A stretch of DNA of 30,528 nt, taken from positions 1 through 30,528 of IMG/VR virus record IMGVR_UViG_3300034105_002222; one strand, given 5' to 3'. This document shows, one piece after another, positions 14,265 through 20,803 of this stretch. Below the pieces are notes generated by a model that made no database searches, was not told the DNA's origin, and worked only from the letters and a program-made list of their open reading frames with translations. The stretch is from a virus. Each line of letters begins with the position of its first letter. Within the stretch, counting starts at the first letter, position 1. A program made the position numbers and the translations under genes.

Positions 14265-14630
14265 TCATCCCTCGACGACGGTGGCGGCCGGTTCAACCGG
14301 CTCCGAATCCCCCGCCGCGTGTTCGATCACTTGCTTCAGTTGGATCACCGCCCTGGCCAGCAGCTGGCAGCGGCGCGGGTTCCGCGACAGCCGCCATTCC
14401 TCGACTACTTGCCTCGCCCGTTGTGCGATCTCCTCCGCGTAGGCCACCGCCTGGAGCGTGTTCAGCGAGGGGATCGGCTTGTCGGCATAGGCCGCGGCGT
14501 CATCGGCTGCGTCCTTGGCCGAATCGATCCGCCGCCTCATGCGCTTGGCCATCTCGACGAGCGGGTCGGGGACCGGATCCTCCGCTTCGCGGTCCCAAAC
14601 TTCCCGCCATGTCCTCGGAGGGGCGTCCAT
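14265..14630 (-). CDS. Helical hypothetical protein between ATPase and SSB genes
   Basis: A 121-residue protein starting at the ATG at 14630, which overlaps the ATPase stop by one base (TGATG). It is strongly helical: DPVPDPLVEMAKRMRRRIDS, then AKDAADDAAAYADKPIPSLN and EEIAQRARQVVEEWRLSRNP. The repeated Ala pattern suggests coiled-coil or helical-bundle packing. No family recognised. Its place between the recombinase ATPase and the SSB-like gene suggests a recombination or replication accessory. Confidence 0.65.
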   Translation of the reverse strand: MDAPPRTWREVWDREAEDPVPDPLVEMAKRMRRRIDSAKDAADDAAAYADKPIPSLNTLQAVAYAEEIAQRARQVVEEWRLSRNPRRCQLLARAVIQLKQVIEHAAGDSEPVEPAATVVEG

Positions 14631-15529
14631 CACTCGGCCCCCGCCTCGACCGCGTCTTCGACGGCCAGGAGCTCCCGCCCGTGGGCGACGGCCTGGTCGA
14701 TGGCATCACTGCGGCTGATCCCCGAGTCGATCGCGGCCCGCATCACCGACCGGCAGGCGGCCTTCACCGAGTCCGGGAACTCTCCGATCTCGACGATCCT
14801 CGGATCGAGAGGGGGGGCGGCCGGCGGCGGGGGGGAAACCGCCGCCGGCTCGCCGTCGGCCAGCCAGAGGGCAAGCTGACTGCCGAACTCCTCATCGGGC
14901 TTGTCGATCAACTTGTCTTGGAATCGCCCGGTGCGGTCCTTGATCACGTTGGCGATGTGCTCGGTGGAGATCTCCAAGAGCAAGTCGAACTCGTACTCGA
15001 TGCCCTTGCCCTGCTCCGGGGCCATGCCGATCCGCTGGGGAACCTTCTTCCCGCGGCCGTCTTCCACCGTGGTCCATTCGGTCTTGCTGCGGATCGTGGC
15101 CAGGACATGGCCCGGGAAGTCCAGGATCGCGTTGACCAACTTCTTCTGTCGCGGCGTCCCCTCGGACCACGCCGACCATGTGTTGCCGCGGTACTTGGCC
15201 TTGGCCAACTTCTCGACCTCTTCGAGGAGCGATTGCCAGCCGTGGCTCAGGCTGTCGATGATCAAAACGTCGTAGCCGTGGGCCGACTTGATGGCCTCGA
15301 TGTAGCCATCGATCGAATAGTCGGTGAGATCCTGAACGTCGAAGTCGAAACGGTCGCTGTACTTCGATGCCGATCCACGCTCGGTGTCGATGAATGCGAT
15401 CGTCCCCGTCGGGCCCGCCAAGCCGCGGGCTATCCGAAGGACGGAGAACGTCTTCCCTCCACCGGACGGGCCCAGCACGGCCGCCCGGAGCCTTGCTTGT
15501 GCCTTCGTTGCCTTGCGAAATCCTGCCAT
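14630..15529 (-). CDS. RecA/Sak4-like phage recombination ATPase
   Basis: The ATG at 15529 is preceded by AAGGGGGAG and overlaps the upstream stop by one base. The product is 299 residues. The P-loop is GPSGGGKT at 20-27, followed by the FIDTERGSASKYSD strand and loop. Walker B is YDVLIIDSLSHGW at about 86-98, and later LDFPGHVLATIRSKTEW carries the sensor region. This is the RecA-fold AAA_24/Sak4 pattern of phage single-strand annealing ATPases, which work with an SSB partner (encoded two genes on). The C-terminus is a Pro-rich linker and a small helical domain. It should promote recombination-dependent replication or repair in the cytoplasm. Confidence 0.87.
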   Translation of the reverse strand: MAGFRKATKAQARLRAAVLGPSGGGKTFSVLRIARGLAGPTGTIAFIDTERGSASKYSDRFDFDVQDLTDYSIDGYIEAIKSAHGYDVLIIDSLSHGWQSLLEEVEKLAKAKYRGNTWSAWSEGTPRQKKLVNAILDFPGHVLATIRSKTEWTTVEDGRGKKVPQRIGMAPEQGKGIEYEFDLLLEISTEHIANVIKDRTGRFQDKLIDKPDEEFGSQLALWLADGEPAAVSPPPPAAPPLDPRIVEIGEFPDSVKAACRSVMRAAIDSGISRSDAIDQAVAHGRELLAVEDAVEAGAE

Positions 15530-15690
15530 CACACTCCCCCTTTTTTCTCTCGCCCCTTGCGTGGCGGGACGACCGAACTGCTCGGTCTCTTGATCCCCCG
15601 CCGCGCTGCATCCGCTTGATCCTCTGACCACGCTGCCCGGATCTCTTTCAAAGCCTTCCGGAGCTTCCTCGAGATCGTGATCGTGGCCAT
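15529..15690 (-). CDS. Small basic ribbon-helix-helix-like protein
   Basis: The ATG at 15690 follows GGAGGG with good spacing. The product is 53 residues: MATITISRKLRKALKEIRAA, then W..., a polar stretch and a basic tail (RKGREKKGGV). A short strand (TITIS) followed by an amphipathic helix looks like the N-terminal half of a ribbon-helix-helix DNA binder, though the second helix is not clear. It is coupled by one-base overlap to the ATPase gene. It may bind early-region DNA. Confidence 0.55.
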   Translation of the reverse strand: MATITISRKLRKALKEIRAAWSEDQADAARRGIKRPSSSVVPPRKGREKKGGV

Positions 15691-15794
15691 GCCTGCCCTC
15701 CGTGATCCCGCCGGCGGTTCCACCACCGACGGGCCGCTCCTGTGACTCCCGCTCCGCGGGCTCCCTGCCGAGGCCTCCAGCCCCGGCCCGTCCT

Positions 15795-15944
15795 TCACTC
15801 CAACTCGCTGGGGTCGAGGACCAGGAGGTCCATCGGGATACCCTCAGTCACCGGCTCGACGGGAGGAGCCCCGTAGACCTCGAGCATTCCCGCGATGGCC
15901 CCGGCCGCTTCCCGATCCCCTGGCTGTTCGTCGTTGCTTTGCAT
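15795..15944 (-). CDS. Very small acidic protein
   Basis: Reads from the ATG at 15944 (GAGGGG upstream) for 49 residues: MQSNDEQPGDREAAGAIAGM, then LEVYGAPPVEPVTEGIPMDL and LVLDPSELE. G+C-rich third positions make it look genuinely coded. Its first 97 bases overlap, in another frame, the 3' end of the HTH gene at 15848-16300. Either a true overlap or a frameshift between the two is possible. No family recognised. Confidence 0.5.
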   Translation of the reverse strand: MQSNDEQPGDREAAGAIAGMLEVYGAPPVEPVTEGIPMDLLVLDPSELE

Positions 15945-16300
15945 TGCGTTTCCCCTCGGTGAATCCGATCGCTCTGATGCCTGATGCCCCGGGCCGCCGC
16001 CAGAAAGACTTCCGGTGACCAGCCAGCCCGAATCTCTGCCGTGATCCGCTCGACGTCGGCCTCGGTCGGGTCGTCGTCGAGGGGGAGTCCGGTGAGGACT
16101 GACCACTCGTGTCGAACCTCCCCGACCGATCGCCCCATCACCCAAGCCGTCCGCTCGTTGCTCAGCCCGATCTGCCAGCAGAGGTGAGCCAGGCTCCGGT
16201 CGAACGGCAGAGCCGCGCCCCCGAATCGCCCTGGCTTCTTCCCCGCTGCCGCCTGCTTTGCCCTCTTCCTTGCCGTTGCCCTCGTCCCCGTGTCCGACAT
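15848..16300 (-). CDS. First gene of early operon, HTH-containing
   Basis: The ATG at 16300 is chosen for its ribosome site (GGGCGAGGGG), giving 150 residues. The N-terminus is basic (TRATARKRAKQAAAGKKPGR). Residues 33-70 (FDRSLAHLCWQIGLSNERTA, then WVMGRSVGEVRHEWSVLTGL) look like a helix-turn-helix. Then DDPTEADVERITAEIRAGWS follows. The final 35 or so residues (GKRPGPSRECSRSTG...) look like off-frame translation and overlap the next small gene, so a frameshift or a naturally long overlap is possible. As first gene after the operator-flanked promoter it is a candidate early regulator. Confidence 0.6.
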   Translation of the reverse strand: MSDTGTRATARKRAKQAAAGKKPGRFGGAALPFDRSLAHLCWQIGLSNERTAWVMGRSVGEVRHEWSVLTGLPLDDDPTEADVERITAEIRAGWSPEVFLAAARGIRHQSDRIHRGETQCKATTNSQGIGKRPGPSRECSRSTGLLPSSR

Positions 16301-16460
16301 CCCCTCGCCCCCGTTGGTGTTCTTCCGTTCAGTTAGTTCAGGGAAGATAGACCAGCCGGGGGCGGGATCAACCCACCCCAGACAGCCCAACTGTCCACCC
16401 TGGAAAACTCGGGGGAATCGGCTTGGACACTTGCCGTGAATGGGCTGCCGAGCCCGATCA

Positions 16461-16482
16461 ATCCTCCCGCATGCGGGAAGAT
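16461..16482. promoter_or_regulatory. Operator O1, palindrome near transcription start
   Basis: ATCCTCCCGC-AT-GCGGGAAGAT: two 10-base arms with one mismatch around a 2-base centre. The half-site ATCTTCCCGC is shared with O2. It starts eight bases after the -10 hexamer of the early promoter, so a bound protein would block initiation. The O1-O2 centre distance is 64 bp (about six turns), which allows looping by the same protein. Confidence 0.75.
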
Positions 16483-16490
16483 GAGGGCGA

Positions 16491-16520
16491 AAGATATGAA
16501 ACGCCCATCAAGCCTGTCAA
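16491..16520 (-). promoter_or_regulatory. Early leftward sigma-70-like promoter
   Basis: On the minus strand a perfect -35 hexamer TTGACA (16520-16515) is followed after 18 bases by TATCTT (16496-16491). It points into the early operon that begins at 16300. It is bracketed by the two palindromic operators: O2 five bases upstream of the -35, and O1 over the initiation region. No other match this good was noticed in the window. Confidence 0.75.
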
Positions 16521-16525
16521 GAGGA

Positions 16526-16545
16526 TCTTCCCGCGTGCGGGAAGA
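16526..16545. promoter_or_regulatory. Operator O2, palindrome upstream of -35
   Basis: TCTTCCCGC-GT-GCGGGAAGA is a perfect 9-base inverted repeat around a 2-base centre, with the same half-site as O1. It lies five bases upstream of the -35 hexamer and 31 bases downstream of the stop of the HTH gene at 16576-16806. A repressor of the early promoter, or a dual activator/repressor, is the expected ligand. Confidence 0.75.
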
Positions 16546-16575
16546 ATCGCAGAAACGGCCGAGAAATGGCCTGAA

Positions 16576-16806
16576 TCAGTTCTTTTTGAAACCTTGCCGA
16601 AGCCCGCCAACTGTGCGCGGCTTGGCGGCGTATCTGCGAACGTCCTTGTCTCGCAACGCTAGTTCGCGGCCGAACTTGGCCGCATAGATCTTGTCGGCGG
16701 CAACCAACTTGCGCACGCCCGAGGTGCTCATATTGAGCAACTTGGCCGCGTCAGCGGTGCAAAGCCAGTCGATGCCTTCCGGCCCTGGGAGTCCCATGCG
16801 TTTCAT
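16576..16806 (-). CDS. MerR/excisionase-like HTH protein
   Basis: A 76-residue protein from the ATG at 16806 (GGGG just upstream). Residues 13-60 (DWLCTADAAKLLNMSTSGVR, then KLVAADKIYAAKFGRELALR) are a typical helix-turn-helix of the excisionase/MerR type, with the wing residue pattern and a final basic tail (GGLRQGFKKN). It is divergent from the integrase (200 bases apart) and lies immediately upstream of the O2-promoter-O1 cluster. It could be the excisionase, the regulator that binds those operators, or both. No cI-type repressor gene was found elsewhere. Confidence 0.75.
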   Translation of the reverse strand: MKRMGLPGPEGIDWLCTADAAKLLNMSTSGVRKLVAADKIYAAKFGRELALRDKDVRRYAAKPRTVGGLRQGFKKN

Positions 16807-16864
16807 ATCCCCAGCATTGCCAGCGCTTCCGCCGTGGGCAACACGGGGAAACCGACAATTCACC

Positions 16865-16894
16865 GACGCTCTCCCTTGCGTAGGGTTGAGCGTC
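16865..16894. promoter_or_regulatory. Inverted repeat in integrase/HTH divergent region
   Basis: GACGCTC (16865-16871) pairs exactly with GAGCGTC (16888-16894), and inside them CCCT (16873-16876) pairs with AGGG (16882-16885). Other features of this 200-base gap are an AGGG-CTA-CCCT palindrome at 16955-16965 and a direct repeat GGATGCCAT at 16981-16989 and 17000-17008. The region is expected to hold divergent promoters and possibly integrase or excisionase arm sites. No clear promoter hexamers were found. Confidence 0.4.
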
Positions 16895-17006
16895 TGACCA
16901 AGTCCGAACGGAGAGGGCTCCGCTCGTACTGGCGGGGTTGTACCTATGTTCACTAGGGCTACCCTGAGCAAACACGGCATGGATGCCATTCACTTGAGGG
17001 GATGCC

Positions 17007-17933
17007 ATGCTTCTGCGTCAACTGCTGATCGACCGATACGCCCCGGTGAAGGGGCTCTCCGACCGAACCGTCGCGATCTACGGCTCGACCTTGGACAGGT
17101 TCCGGGACTTCCTGAAACGGGAGCCGACGGTCGACGACCTCGAGGAGGACATGATCGCCGCATTCCTGTCATGGAGGGCAAAGACGGTCCACAGCGAGAA
17201 ACGTGGCCTGCCCTCCCCGGGGACGATCGCGAAGGACCGGACACAGTTGCTCTGCCTCGCGCTCTATGCCTTCCGGAAAAGGTTGATCGCGGAGTTTCCC
17301 ATCGTGAAGCCGATTCGGAAGGCCCAGCGTCTCCCCCGCGGATTCACGGCCGAAGAGGTGGGGCGGATGATCATGGCGGCCAGGAAGCGCCAGCGGACCC
17401 TGGCGGGCCTGCCGGCAGGGTGGTGGTGGTCGACGTTGATCTACTCGGCTTGGTGTACGGGGGCCCGGATCGGTGAACTGATGGCGCTTCGCTGGAAGGA
17501 TGTCCGGGGGGAGGAGATCGTCTTCCTCGCGGGGACGCGGAAGGGCCACACGCGCGACATCGCCCGGAAGATCACGCCCGATCTCGCGGCCGAGCTCGAG
17601 CTCCACCGCCGATGCCCCGGCGATCTGGTCTGGCCATGGCCACACCGGCCGACGTCGATATACCACTCCATGAGAATCCTTTGTGATCAGGCCGGCGTAC
17701 CACAGAGGCGATTCCACGCTCTCCGGAAGGCATCGGCCAGCTACGTTGCCGCGGCCGGCGGGGATGCCGTGGGCCACCTCGACCACAGTGATGCGAACAT
17801 CACGAGGGACCACTACCTTGACGACCGGATCGTCGGGAAGGCGGCGGGGGTGGATTTCCTGCCACGGCTCGACCTGGGCGACAATGCCCCATTCGTGCCC
17901 GACCAGGCCCAATTCGTGCCGGACCCGGAATAG
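17007..17933 (+). CDS. int: Tyrosine recombinase integrase
   Basis: A 308-residue site-specific recombinase. The N-terminal SAM-like core-binding domain (RYAPVKGLSDRTVAIYGSTL, residues 10-100) is followed by the catalytic domain. Residues visible are Arg154 in TGARIGELMALRW, Lys179 in GTRKGHT, His237 and Arg240 in FHALRKAS, His260 in HLDHSDANIT, and the nucleophile Tyr270 in RDHYLDD. GAGGGG precedes the ATG. All catalytic positions are present, so the phage should be able to integrate. It is on the plus strand, opposite to nearly all other genes. No attP core could be identified with confidence. Confidence 0.95.
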   Translation: MLLRQLLIDRYAPVKGLSDRTVAIYGSTLDRFRDFLKREPTVDDLEEDMIAAFLSWRAKTVHSEKRGLPSPGTIAKDRTQLLCLALYAFRKRLIAEFPIVKPIRKAQRLPRGFTAEEVGRMIMAARKRQRTLAGLPAGWWWSTLIYSAWCTGARIGELMALRWKDVRGEEIVFLAGTRKGHTRDIARKITPDLAAELELHRRCPGDLVWPWPHRPTSIYHSMRILCDQAGVPQRRFHALRKASASYVAAAGGDAVGHLDHSDANITRDHYLDDRIVGKAAGVDFLPRLDLGDNAPFVPDQAQFVPDPE

Positions 17934-17971
17934 CCGGCGGCGTGGTACTATCCCAGCAGGAGGGCCGCTAG

Positions 17972-18310
17972 ATGAGCAAAGATACCGCACCAAAGGTGAG
18001 AGAGCCGGCGGGGTTTGTCGTCCTTGATTTGTCGGTGAAGGTTGCGACGAACGCTTGGACAGACTTCTCCGACAACAACGATTTCCGGAACGAGCGCGCG
18101 GCGTCCGACAAAACTCATTTTGAAGCCGCAGACCCAAACCACCTTGGATACGTCATTGGAATCCGTGCGACCGATTTGATCTGGAGCGTTCTCGAAGGAA
18201 GCGGAGATCGCGAATCGCTTCTCGGATTCCTCGAAGGCGTGAAAAGCAGGGTCGATGATCGCATCCGCGAGATGGACGCGGCCGACAGGGATTGGAAAGA
18301 TCCGCAGTGA
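17972..18310 (+). CDS. Hypothetical protein downstream of integrase
   Basis: A 112-residue, rather acidic protein preceded by AGGAGGG. It has a central segment AWTDFSDNNDFRNERAASDK, then HLGYVIGIRATDLIWSVLEG, and a charged C-terminal helix (LEGVKSRVDDRIREMDAADR). G+C is lower than in most of the window (about 58% in a sampled line). It is co-oriented with the integrase, 38 bases after its stop, so it may be expressed in the lysogen. No family and no DNA-binding motif recognised. A lysogenic-conversion or immunity role is possible but only from position. Confidence 0.65.
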   Translation: MSKDTAPKVREPAGFVVLDLSVKVATNAWTDFSDNNDFRNERAASDKTHFEAADPNHLGYVIGIRATDLIWSVLEGSGDRESLLGFLEGVKSRVDDRIREMDAADRDWKDPQ

Positions 18311-18312
18311 CC

Positions 18313-18390
18313 ATGACGGCCCGTCAGATCATCGCGTGGATGCCCATCACGATCCCGGTGGCCCTGCTGCTGCGGTGGCTGGTAGGGTGA
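18313..18390 (+). CDS. Tiny predicted membrane peptide
   Basis: Three bases after the preceding stop, an ATG opens a 25-codon frame: MTARQIIAWMPITIPVALLL then RWLVG. A single hydrophobic helix (IIAWMPITIPVALLL) is flanked by Arg residues, as in a small membrane peptide. No strong ribosome site is visible, so expression would depend on coupling to the gene before. Too short for homology to be decisive. Confidence 0.4.
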   Translation: MTARQIIAWMPITIPVALLLRWLVG

Positions 18391-18422
18391 ACTTTCGCAC
18401 GACACGAAACGAGGAACAACAG

Positions 18423-18647
18423 ATGGAATCGAAAGGCGAAATGGTTTTGCCGGTGGTCGGAGGGCCGATGGACGGACAACTACACCCCTGCTCCACGGAC
18501 TTCGTGAGCTTCGAGGAGTTGGCCGCAGACGGGTCGACCGTCGAGCACACCTACCGCCGTGAGTTGATGTGCGTCGGCGGGCCCTGGGTGCTTTCGTTCG
18601 TCCAGACAATCCCGCCGCCGAAGGATCTCAAGATCAGCGTCCCGTGA
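18423..18647 (+). CDS. Small GGPMDG-motif phage protein
   Basis: A 74-residue protein from the ATG at 18423 with GAGGAA upstream. It carries the LPVVGGPMDGQ motif at 9-19 and a strand with Tyr-Arg-Arg-Glu-Leu (VEHTYRRELMCVGGPWVLSF). Proteins with an N-terminal GGPxDG motif followed by YxxE/YRREL are widespread small phage and actinobacterial/planctomycete proteins without a known role. The 3' end overlaps the converging dNMP kinase gene by 14 bases. Confidence 0.65.
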   Translation: MESKGEMVLPVVGGPMDGQLHPCSTDFVSFEELAADGSTVEHTYRRELMCVGGPWVLSFVQTIPPPKDLKISVP

Positions 18648-19164
18648 ACGTCGCCACCACCCGCTCCCGCAGCTGGTCGACGGTCCCGTCGTTGACGATC
18701 AGGCGGTCGATCAACCGCAGCGGGAGCCCCGCCTCGGACTCGTGAGCGGCCACGGGCTCGACCCCGGGCCGATGGATCATCCAGACCTCTCCGCCCTCGG
18801 AGCGGATCTGCCGGGCCTCGTTGGGGAATCGGACATCGGGGACGACGATCACCCCAAGCCCGGCCGCGGCGGCCTGCTCCCACCGCCAGAAGGCGACACG
18901 GAGCCAGATGTCAGGGCAGATCATCTGCCGGCCCCACTCCGTCCCGAGGGTCTGGAGCAGTTGCCGAGGGGATGCCCCGAAGCCAGCGAGGGGCCGCTCC
19001 TTCGCGGAGCGGTCCCGGAGGACTCCCTCGGGGACGCCAAGCATGGCGGCCAGGCCCTGGTAGAGCGGGTCGGCAAATGCGATTCGGTGGCCCCCGGGGA
19101 TCATCGAGGCGGCGAGGTCTTTGCCGGCCCCGGCGGGGCCTGTGAATCCGATGATGTGTCGCAT
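18634..19164 (-). CDS. Deoxynucleoside monophosphate kinase
   Basis: A 176-residue P-loop kinase that would raise dNMPs to dNDPs for phage DNA synthesis. Motifs are GFTGPAGAGKD at 6-16, FADPLYQGLAAMLG around 30-43, the GTEWGRQMICPDIWLR lid/substrate region, and VIVVPDVRFPNEA around 105-117, as in T4 gene 1-type enzymes. GGAGGG precedes the start. It lies at the distal end of the leftward structural transcript and converges with the lysogeny segment. Confidence 0.87.
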   Translation of the reverse strand: MRHIIGFTGPAGAGKDLAASMIPGGHRIAFADPLYQGLAAMLGVPEGVLRDRSAKERPLAGFGASPRQLLQTLGTEWGRQMICPDIWLRVAFWRWEQAAAAGLGVIVVPDVRFPNEARQIRSEGGEVWMIHRPGVEPVAAHESEAGLPLRLIDRLIVNDGTVDQLRERVVATFTGR

Positions 19165-19194
19165 GCCCTCACCCTCCCGCGCTCTGCCCTCGGA

Positions 19195-20400
19195 TCAACC
19201 CCCGTCTGCCACCAGCATCCCGGCCAGCCCGCCGCCGGCCCGATAGAACCATGTCTCCATCGCCTGCCGACTGCCGATGAAGCCCTCCTGGGAATGCCAG
19301 TCATCGGGCGGGCACAGGGCGGGGGCGGTCCTGACGACCACACCGTCGACCGTGTCGATCCCATCGGAGTCGATCACCCGGCGGATCTTGCTGGCCTGCT
19401 TGTGGAGGTGGCCCGTGTGGATCTCCCGGTATCGGCACCGGGCCCACGCTTCGCGGGCCTCTAACGTCATCAGCGACGGGAGCTTGGCCCGGGCCTTGTC
19501 GCCATGAGCGAAGCCCAACAGGTTGCCTTGGTGCTCGAGGTACTGGCGATGGGTGTAGACGTTGTGGACCGTCACCCGGCGATCCTTCGCGAAGTGGGTC
19601 CGCAACAGCAACCGGAACCACGCGGTCATCGTCTCGTCGTGATTGCCGGGGACGATCACGCAGTCGGTCGGGGCGGTCTCGGCGGATCGCTCGACCAGGG
19701 CAACCAGGGCGGAGGAGCCCGTCTCGATCATCCGCTCGAGTCGGCCGTCTCGCTCCAGCTGTGTCCCGCGGGTCGTGGTCGCTGACGGCGTGTCGTAGTG
19801 AAACAGATCCCCGAGGAATGCAATCGTGCGACGACCAGGGCGGTGAGCGTCCCCGGCCTCGAGGAGCCCGAGCCCGGCGGAACGGACCAGCCGATCGGCG
19901 TGGTCGAGATCGTAGTCATCGCCCCCGGTGGTCTTATGCCAGGCGTACTTGGCAAAGTGGGTGTCGGCAACCACCAACACCTGCCACGGGCCGGGGCGGG
20001 CCTTCGCGGCCTTCGCCTTGGGGCGTCCGATGCCCCCGGCCTTCGCGGCCCCGGCGATCATCGCGGCGACGAGCTCCGCGACGGCTGGCCCACCGCGGGG
20101 GCGGAGCCGAACGAACACCCGGTGAAGGACTGTGACGACCGGCTTCCCGGTGTCGCGGTCGACGGTGGCCACCTCCCACTTCGTCGCCTCCGAGGCGGAC
20201 ACCTCGAAACGGGCCATGTCGGCCTCGATGTGGAGGAGCAGATCCTCGACGGTGCGGATCGTCCGGGAGGTCGAGCGGTACTCGAGGTCGGCCCCCTCGC
20301 GGCGCTCGGTCACCTGCTCCGCGTCGGGGGCGGGCTTCGTGGCGGCGGCGGCAACGGACTCGGCCACCGCGTGCTTCAGTCCTCGCGCTTGTTGAACCAT
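19195..20400 (-). CDS. Calcineurin-like metallophosphoesterase
   Basis: A 401-residue protein whose C-terminal 260 residues hold the whole metallophosphoesterase motif set: DTH at 146-148, GDLFHYD at 197-203, PGNHDE at 251-256, FAHGD at 298-301 and HTGHLHKQ at 328-335. The N-terminal 130 residues are helical and charged, with an Ala/Lys-rich linker (GRPKAKAAKARPGP). Such enzymes in phages are thought to act on DNA ends, nucleotides or RNA, and the exact substrate cannot be read from sequence. The start overlaps the previous gene by 25 bases, with GGAGGTG upstream. Confidence 0.87.
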   Translation of the reverse strand: MVQQARGLKHAVAESVAAAATKPAPDAEQVTERREGADLEYRSTSRTIRTVEDLLLHIEADMARFEVSASEATKWEVATVDRDTGKPVVTVLHRVFVRLRPRGGPAVAELVAAMIAGAAKAGGIGRPKAKAAKARPGPWQVLVVADTHFAKYAWHKTTGGDDYDLDHADRLVRSAGLGLLEAGDAHRPGRRTIAFLGDLFHYDTPSATTTRGTQLERDGRLERMIETGSSALVALVERSAETAPTDCVIVPGNHDETMTAWFRLLLRTHFAKDRRVTVHNVYTHRQYLEHQGNLLGFAHGDKARAKLPSLMTLEAREAWARCRYREIHTGHLHKQASKIRRVIDSDGIDTVDGVVVRTAPALCPPDDWHSQEGFIGSRQAMETWFYRAGGGLAGMLVADGG

Positions 20401-20639
20401 CTGAACACCTCCGCGCGGGTGACGGTGATCAGGCCGCGGGCCTTCAACACCCGGTGGATGGAGTCCGATACTGCCGTCTTCGATCCCTCGGTCCTGCCCT
20501 CGCGGAAGTCGGCCCGGATCTCGACGAGCTCGGCCTGGACGTCGGGGGCGATCTTGTCGAACCAGCCGCGCGGGCCTTTTTTGTTCTCGGTGATGCCGCG
20601 GATGATCTCGTCCTTCAGCGAGGGGGCTTTCGGGGGCAT
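20376..20639 (-). CDS. Small HTH-like hypothetical protein
   Basis: An 87-residue protein: MPPKAPSLKDEIIRGITENK, then GPRGWFDKIAPDVQAELVEI, and SDSIHRVLKARGLITVTRAE. The end VFRWFNKRED with the preceding helix looks like the recognition part of a helix-turn-helix. GGAG lies upstream of the ATG. It is tightly packed with overlapping neighbours on both sides. Likely DNA-binding, otherwise unrecognised. Confidence 0.65.
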   Translation of the reverse strand: MPPKAPSLKDEIIRGITENKKGPRGWFDKIAPDVQAELVEIRADFREGRTEGSKTAVSDSIHRVLKARGLITVTRAEVFRWFNKRED

Positions 20640-20803
20640 CGGCGGCGCTCCTTCTTCTCGGGCTGTTCCGTGGGCGGATCCTGGGACCGCCGGCCGAACT
20701 CGATCAGCTGGGAATCCTCTGCCTCGGCCTGGCCGGTGATGTCGTCTTCATCGAGCCCGGACCAGGTCTGGCCCGGCCCCTTCTTCGCCTTGCGCGATGC
20801 CAT
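20615..20803 (-). CDS. Small charged hypothetical protein
   Basis: The ATG at 20803 follows AAGGAGG with seven-base spacing and is preferred to an ATG two codons earlier. The 62-residue product is charged: MASRKAKKGPGQTWSGLDED, an acidic middle and a very basic end (KKERRRCPRKPPR). Probably disordered. No family recognised. It overlaps both neighbours in other frames by 25-56 bases. Confidence 0.55.
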   Translation of the reverse strand: MASRKAKKGPGQTWSGLDEDDITGQAEAEDSQLIEFGRRSQDPPTEQPEKKERRRCPRKPPR

